A DNA stretch of 17,329 nt from Burkholderiales bacterium (lineage in GTDB: Bacteria > Actinomycetota > Thermoleophilia > Gaiellales > Gaiellaceae): the NCBI GenBank assembly GCA_025935595.1, contig JAICUZ010000024.1, positions 1 to 17,329 of the forward strand, read 5' to 3'. Both the position numbers and the translations under genes were made by a program. The notes beneath the pieces were generated by a model. It saw only the letters and a program-made list of their open reading frames with translations. It searched no databases and had not been told where the DNA came from. Shown one piece after another: positions 13,006-17,329 of the stretch (the first letter of the stretch is position 1; every line of letters starts with the position of its first letter).

Positions 13006-14964
13006 ATGACGACCGAGCAGACGATCGACACGCTCTTCCTCGAGGAGCGGCGCTATCCGCCGTCGGCGGAATTCGCAGCGCAGGCCAACGCCACGTCCGC
13101 GATCTACGAGGAGGACTTCGAGTCGTTCTGGGCGCGCAACGCGTCAGAACGTGTCTCGTGGTTCGAGCCGTTCTCGACGCTGTACGAGTGGGAACCGCCG
13201 TATACGAAGTGGTTCCTCGGCGGGAAGCTGAACGTCTCGTACAACTGTGTCGACCGTCACGTCGAGCATGGTCGCGGTGCGAAGGTCGCGTTCCACTGGG
13301 AAGGCGAGCCCGACGGCGACCTGCGCGCGATCACCTACGAGGACCTCCAGCACGAGGTGGTCGCGTTCGCGAACACCCTCAAGGAACTCGGCGTCGAGAA
13401 GGGAACGCCCGTCGCGATCTACATGGGGATGGTCCCTGAGCTTCCGATCGCGATGCTCGCGTGCACCCGGCTCGGTGCGCCGCACACCGTCGTGTTCGGG
13501 GGCTTCTCGGCCGACTCCCTGTCGGACCGGATGAACGACATGGGCTGCGAGGTGCTCGTCACGCAGGACGAGGCGTGGCGCCGTGGCACGACCGTTCCGC
13601 TCAAGCGGATCGCCGACGACGCGATGTCGGATGCGCCCGGGGTGAAGACGTGCATCGTCGTTCGACGGACCGGCAACGACGTGCCGATGGCCGAGGGGCG
13701 CGACCACTGGTACCACGACGTTCGCGGCTCCGACGATCCGGCGTCGTGCCCGCCGGAGCCGATGGACGCCGAGGATCTGCTGTTCCTCATGTACACGAGC
13801 GGCACGACGGCGAAGCCGAAGGGGATCGCGCACACGACGGGCGGCTACCTCGTCGGCGCGGCGGCGACGCACTACTACGTGTTCGACCTGAAGCCGGACG
13901 CAGACGTGTACTGGTGCGCGGCCGACGTCGGCTGGATCACCGGCCACAGCTACATCGTCTACGGGCCGCTCTGCAACGGCGCGACCTCGGTCATGTACGA
14001 GGGAACGCCCGACTACCCGGACAAGGACCGGTGGTGGTCGATCATCGAGCGCTACGGCGTGACGATCCTGTACACGGCGCCGACCGCGATCCGCTCGCAC
14101 ATGAAGTGGGGGCCCGAGCACGCGGCGAAGCACGACCTCACGTCGCTGCGGCTGCTCGGCTCGGTGGGCGAGCCGATCAATCCAGAGGCGTGGGTCTGGT
14201 ACCACGAGAACATCGGCGGCGAACGCTGTCCGATCGTCGATACGTGGTGGCAGACCGAGACGGGGATGATCCTAATCACGCCGTTGCCGGGCGTCACGAC
14301 GACGAAGCCCGGCTCGGCGACGCAGCCGTTCCCCGGCGTGGACGCCGCTGTGTTCAGCGAGTCGGGCGACGAGGTCGGGCCGGGCGGCGGCGGCTACCTC
14401 GTCCTGAAGCGGCCGTGGCCCGCGATGCTGCGCGGGATCTTCGGGGACGACGCGCGGTACCGCGAGACGTACTGGTCGAAGTACGACGGCGTCTACTTCG
14501 CCGGCGACGGCGCGCGGGTCGACGAGGACGGCGACTTCTGGCTGCTCGGCCGCGTGGACGACGTGATGAACGTCTCCGGGCACCGCATCTCGACGATCGA
14601 GGTCGAATCAGCGCTCGTCGACCACCCCGAGGTCGCGGAGGCGGCAGTCGCCGCGCGCAACGACGCGACGACGGGGCAGGCGATCGTCGCATTCGTGACC
14701 CTGAAAGGCGGTGCTGACGGCTCGGTCGCGAAGCTCGAGGAGCTGCGCAACCACGTCGCGCAGAAGATCGGGCCGATCGCGAAGCCGGCGAACATCGTGT
14801 TCACGCCCGAGCTGCCGAAGACGCGGAGCGGGAAGATCATGCGCCGCCTGCTCCGTGACGTGGCGGAGAACCGGCCGCTCGGCGACACGACCACGCTCGC
14901 CGATCCGACCGTGGTCGAGGAGATTCGCGACCGGGGCCAGGCGGAGGCGGGCAAGGAAGACTGA
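13006..14964 (+). CDS. acs: AMP-forming acetyl-CoA synthetase
   Basis: A 652-residue enzyme, normal in length for Acs, which makes acetyl-CoA from acetate, ATP and CoA. The N-terminal part has the family block FESFWARNASERVSWFEPF and KWFLGGKLNVSYNCVDRH. The phosphate loop is YTSGTTAKPKGIAHTTGGYL, and later come SVGEPINPEAW, DTWWQTETG and YFAGDGARVDEDGDFWLLGRVDDV. The C-terminal PKTRSGKIMRR contains the catalytic Lys610, the usual site of regulatory acetylation. It lets the cell use acetate. The ATG follows the promoter box by six bases. A cell-wall hydrolase gene starts two bases after its stop. Confidence 0.97.
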   Translation: MTTEQTIDTLFLEERRYPPSAEFAAQANATSAIYEEDFESFWARNASERVSWFEPFSTLYEWEPPYTKWFLGGKLNVSYNCVDRHVEHGRGAKVAFHWEGEPDGDLRAITYEDLQHEVVAFANTLKELGVEKGTPVAIYMGMVPELPIAMLACTRLGAPHTVVFGGFSADSLSDRMNDMGCEVLVTQDEAWRRGTTVPLKRIADDAMSDAPGVKTCIVVRRTGNDVPMAEGRDHWYHDVRGSDDPASCPPEPMDAEDLLFLMYTSGTTAKPKGIAHTTGGYLVGAAATHYYVFDLKPDADVYWCAADVGWITGHSYIVYGPLCNGATSVMYEGTPDYPDKDRWWSIIERYGVTILYTAPTAIRSHMKWGPEHAAKHDLTSLRLLGSVGEPINPEAWVWYHENIGGERCPIVDTWWQTETGMILITPLPGVTTTKPGSATQPFPGVDAAVFSESGDEVGPGGGGYLVLKRPWPAMLRGIFGDDARYRETYWSKYDGVYFAGDGARVDEDGDFWLLGRVDDVMNVSGHRISTIEVESALVDHPEVAEAAVAARNDATTGQAIVAFVTLKGGADGSVAKLEELRNHVAQKIGPIAKPANIVFTPELPKTRSGKIMRRLLRDVAENRPLGDTTTLADPTVVEEIRDRGQAEAGKED

Positions 14965-14966
14965 TC

Positions 14967-15767
14967 GTGGTCGGCGTGCTCGCCGCGGCGCTCCTCCTCG
15001 CCTCGCCTGCGCAGACGGCGACCGTTCGCGTGCCCGTCGCGAACGTCTGGGAGGCGCCGGATGCGGGGCATCTGCCGCTCGACCCGCACGTCTGGCCGAC
15101 GAGTGCGATCTCGTACTCGCAGCGCCTCGCGCTCGTCGGGCACCTGCCGACGCAGGTGCTGTACGGCGAACGCGTCCGAGTCGTCGCGCGGCACGGCGGC
15201 TGGACGAAGGTCGTCGTGCCGGACCAGCCCTCGCCGTTGGACGCGCGCGGCTATCCGGGCTGGGTCAGGTCGTGGCAGCTAGGGCCGGCGTTCGCGGCGC
15301 CGCTCGTCGTCACGGCGAAGGTGGCGAGACTCCCGAACGGAATGCGGGTCGGCTTCGGTTCGCAGGTACCGGCCGGCGTGCTTCCGGCGGCGGAGACGCG
15401 CAAGCTGCCGGTGACGCGCGCGGACCTCGTCGAGACGGCGAAGCAGTTCCTCGGCCTGCACTATCTATGGGGCGGCCTCTCGCGCTGGGGGTACGACTGC
15501 TCCGGTCTCACGTGGGCCGCGTACCGCGCGCACGGCATCACGATCCCGCGCGACGCCGACGCGCAGTTCGCTGCGGGCCGCCCGGTCTCGCTGACGCAGA
15601 TGCTCCCGGGTGACCTGCTCTTCTACGAGCGCCCGGTCGTCGGCCACGTCGCGATGTACATCGGGGGCGGGAAGATGATCGAAGCGCCGAACTCGCGCAG
15701 CGAGGTCCGGATCGTCCCGGTGCGGACGTCGGACTTCCGCGGCGTGCGGAGATTCCTCGGTGTCTGA
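14967..15767 (+). CDS. Secreted NlpC/P60 endopeptidase with SH3-like domains
   Basis: A 266-residue protein that cuts peptidoglycan stem peptides. A short signal peptide (MVGVLAAALLLASPAQTA) is followed by SH3-like regions at about 19-105 and 112-148. The NlpC/P60 domain (150-266) has the catalytic Cys178 in YDCSGLTWAAYR and His227 in VGHVAMYIGGG; the third position is Glu239 in MIEAP. The layout resembles YkfC-type gamma-D-glutamyl-diamino-acid endopeptidases. GTG at 14967 lies two bases after the acs stop, with AAGGA upstream, so it is probably transcribed with acs. The first basic residues of a normal signal peptide are missing, so the start could be elsewhere. The stop codon lies within a palindrome. 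Confidence 0.92.
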   Translation: MVGVLAAALLLASPAQTATVRVPVANVWEAPDAGHLPLDPHVWPTSAISYSQRLALVGHLPTQVLYGERVRVVARHGGWTKVVVPDQPSPLDARGYPGWVRSWQLGPAFAAPLVVTAKVARLPNGMRVGFGSQVPAGVLPAAETRKLPVTRADLVETAKQFLGLHYLWGGLSRWGYDCSGLTWAAYRAHGITIPRDADAQFAAGRPVSLTQMLPGDLLFYERPVVGHVAMYIGGGKMIEAPNSRSEVRIVPVRTSDFRGVRRFLGV

Positions 15768-15788
15768 CACCTGAGGTGTCAGACACCG
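15758..15788. terminator. Perfect palindrome between convergent genes (bidirectional terminator or repeat unit)
   Basis: Two 14-base arms (15758-15771 and 15775-15788) pair perfectly around a TGA loop. Each arm is itself palindromic: GGTGTC-T-GACACC and GGTGTC-A-GACACC. The NlpC stop codon (15765-15767) lies in the left arm, and the M16 gene ends ten bases to the right. There is no T run. It may stop transcription from both sides, or be a member of a dispersed repeat family. Confidence 0.7.
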
Positions 15789-15797
15789 CTTCGTCAT

Positions 15798-17063
15798 CTA
15801 GAGCAGTGCCGCGAACGCGTCTTCGTCGTCGAACGGGCCGATGACCGCGCAGCGGAGCCCCGAGCCGCCGATCACGTCCTGCGCGACCCGCTGGATGTCC
15901 TCGGCCGTCACGGCGTCGAGGCCCGCGAGGATCTCCGTCGGCTCGGCCGCGCGGCCCTCGAGCACCTCGCGGCGAAGGCCCGAGACGAGCAGCCCGTTCG
16001 GGCTCTCCGTCTGCAGGACGAACCGGCCCTTCGCGAGCGCCCGCGCCTTCTCGAGCTCGATGGACGGCACCTGCTCGCCGGCGAGCTTCTTGAACTCGTC
16101 CGCGATCACCTTGACGGCTTCCTCGGTGCGCTTCAGGTCGACGCCGGCCTGCGCGTAGAGCGTGCCCGCGTCAGTGAACGAGTTGTTGAACGCGAACACG
16201 TAATAGGCGAGGCCCCGCCGCTCGCGTACCTCGAGAAAGAGCCGCGACGACATGCCCGTGCCGAGCACGGTGCCGAGCAGCTGCAGCGCGTACCGGTCGG
16301 GATGGCCCACCGGATAGGACGGCACGCCGAGCGCGACGTTTGCCTGGTCGGAGTCCTTGCGGTGGATGCGTACGCGCGGCTCGGTCGTCTCTTCGATCGT
16401 CGCCGCCGTCGGCGCACCGGTCGCGCCGTCGGGGATGTCGCCGACGAGGCCTTCGAGCATCGACATCAGGTCGTCACCGACCGCGCCGGCGCAGCCGACG
16501 ACCATGCGCGACGGCCGGTACCACTCGCCGAGGTAGTCGAGGAACGTCTCGCGCGAGGCCCCCTCGATCGTCGCCTTCGTCCCGAGGGTCTCCCAGCCGA
16601 GCGGGTTCGACCCGAACAGCAGCTCCTCGTACACCGAGCCGATGTAGTCGCGCGGCGTGTCGACGTACATGTTCATCTCCTCGATGATCACGCCCTTCTC
16701 GCGCTCGAGCTCCTCGGAGTCGAACTTCGAGTTGCGCAGCATGTCGACGAGCACGTCGAACGCCTGGTCGCGGCGCTCGCCCGCGCAGCGGATGTAGTAC
16801 CCGGTGTACTCCTTCGAGGTGAACGCGTTGAACTCGCCTCCGATCGAGTCGACCTCCATCGCGATGTCGCGAGCGGTCGGGCGCCGCTCCGTCCCCTTGA
16901 AGAACATGTGCTCGGCGAAGTGGGCGATCCCGCGGTTCGACGCGTTCTCGTACCGCGACCCCGCGGCGAGCATCACGTAGCACGCGACCGACTGCGCGTG
17001 ACCGAGTGGCGCGGTCAGGACGCGCAGGCCGTTCGACAGGGTGTGACGCTCGTACACGCTCAT
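15798..17063 (-). CDS. M16-family zinc peptidase (processing-protease-like)
   Basis: A 421-residue single-chain M16B-type peptidase. The inverted zinc motif HFAEH (His48, Glu51, His52) is complete, and the third ligand is Glu128 or Glu129 in GVIIEEMNMY, about 76 residues later. The C-terminal half has the second domain with SDQANVALGVPSYP, GTGMSSRLFLEVRERRGLAYYVFAF, which holds the Arg/Tyr substrate pair. It resembles mitochondrial processing peptidase beta and bacterial homologues such as PqqL and YmxG; there is no signal peptide. The ATG overlaps the thioesterase stop as ATGA. It converges on the NlpC gene. Confidence 0.95.
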   Translation of the reverse strand: MSVYERHTLSNGLRVLTAPLGHAQSVACYVMLAAGSRYENASNRGIAHFAEHMFFKGTERRPTARDIAMEVDSIGGEFNAFTSKEYTGYYIRCAGERRDQAFDVLVDMLRNSKFDSEELEREKGVIIEEMNMYVDTPRDYIGSVYEELLFGSNPLGWETLGTKATIEGASRETFLDYLGEWYRPSRMVVGCAGAVGDDLMSMLEGLVGDIPDGATGAPTAATIEETTEPRVRIHRKDSDQANVALGVPSYPVGHPDRYALQLLGTVLGTGMSSRLFLEVRERRGLAYYVFAFNNSFTDAGTLYAQAGVDLKRTEEAVKVIADEFKKLAGEQVPSIELEKARALAKGRFVLQTESPNGLLVSGLRREVLEGRAAEPTEILAGLDAVTAEDIQRVAQDVIGGSGLRCAVIGPFDDEDAFAALL

Positions 17064-17329
17064 TCGCTCTCCAATCTCCTTCGCAGGGCCTCGGTCAGTG
17101 GCACGCTTGCCGCCGCCGCATAGTCGTAGCTCACGAGGACGCTCTTCGCATCGGCGACCTTCCGGTCGGCCGCCCAGATCTCATGCTCGAGGTCGAAGCT
17201 CTTCGTCCCGATCCGGGTGCAGCGGCTGCGCACCTCGATCTCCTCGCCGGCGCGCAACTCGGCACGGAAGTCGATCTCGACCCGCGCCAGGATGAACGCA
17301 TCGAGCCCGCCGAGAGCCGCGATCCGCGC
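17060..17329 (-). CDS. Hotdog-fold acyl-CoA thioesterase (5' end outside the window)
   Basis: The frame is open from the right edge and yields the last 89 residues. FILARVEIDFRAELRAGEEI is the central strand region of YbgC/FcbC-type thioesterases, followed by IGTKSFDLEHEIW and VADAKSVLVSYD. The catalytic N-terminal Asp lies outside the window. The protein would hydrolyse acyl-CoA esters; the substrate is unknown. It is the upstream partner of the M16 peptidase, joined by ATGA. A TTG at 17255-17257 is inside the conserved domain and is not the start. Confidence 0.85.
   Translation of the reverse strand, partial: ARIAALGGLDAFILARVEIDFRAELRAGEEIEVRSRCTRIGTKSFDLEHEIWAADRKVADAKSVLVSYDYAAAASVPLTEALRRRLESE

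Noticed and set aside
13197..13224. GGGAAC-N16-GTTC, similar to a SigH-type promoter
   Set aside because: It lies deep inside acs with spacing of 16 rather than 18 and no gene start downstream.
1..17329. tRNA, rRNA, CRISPR array, transposon or phage genes
   Set aside because: No repeat-spacer pattern, tRNA-like fold, integrase or transposase motif was found by reading; the window looks like ordinary chromosomal DNA.

Overview
The window is very GC-rich, densely packed and has GC-rich third codon positions. Together with leaderless promoters of the TAnnnT type, a SigR/RsrA-type redox sigma pair with a matching GGGAAT-N18-GTTT promoter, and an AMP-forming acetyl-CoA synthetase, this points to an actinobacterium. 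A deep branch such as Thermoleophilia is possible but is only an inference. No rRNA, tRNA, CRISPR or insertion sequence was seen, and no gap without a gene exceeds about 110 bases.

Layout. Positions 1-1557 hold the end of an unknown plus-strand gene, then a minus-strand pair (class V aminotransferase followed by a MarR regulator). From 1612 the plus strand carries an HtrA-type membrane-anchored serine protease closed by a long hairpin. Next come a small acidic Cys-rich protein coupled to a GCS2-type carboxylate-amine ligase, and a CxxC heavy-metal-associated protein. A minus-strand PRC-barrel-like protein (4567-4971) converges on the latter, sharing a CTAG at the two stop codons.

Positions 5023-6154 are a compact thiol-stress regulatory operon: a SigR-like promoter, the SigR-family sigma factor, a 23-codon basic micro-ORF joined at both ends by ATGA overlaps, a zinc anti-sigma factor with HxxxCxxC, and a 61-residue two-helix membrane protein.

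Positions 6159-11848 (minus strand) are a continuous operon read from right to left: amidohydrolase, 2Fe-2S subunit, molybdopterin subunit and FAD subunit of a xanthine-dehydrogenase-family molybdenum hydroxylase, a cyclophilin lipoprotein, and a MobA/MocA-like nucleotidyltransferase. All junctions overlap or nearly do. The FAD subunit has four cysteines placed as in the 4Fe-4S-carrying PaoB/YagS type. The nucleotidyltransferase has no usual start codon in front of its nucleotide-binding loop.

From 11877 the plus strand carries an M24 peptidase, acetyl-CoA synthetase and an SH3-NlpC/P60 cell-wall hydrolase, ending in a perfect palindrome (15758-15788). The minus strand then holds an M16 zinc peptidase preceded by a hotdog thioesterase cut by the window edge.

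The strongest window-wide signal is regulatory. At least seven transcription-unit starts have a TAnnnT box 5-8 bases before the start codon, which predicts leaderless mRNAs. Two of these boxes sit back to back in a 28-base divergent gap (11849-11876). Genes inside operons are instead joined by ATGA/GTGA-type overlaps.
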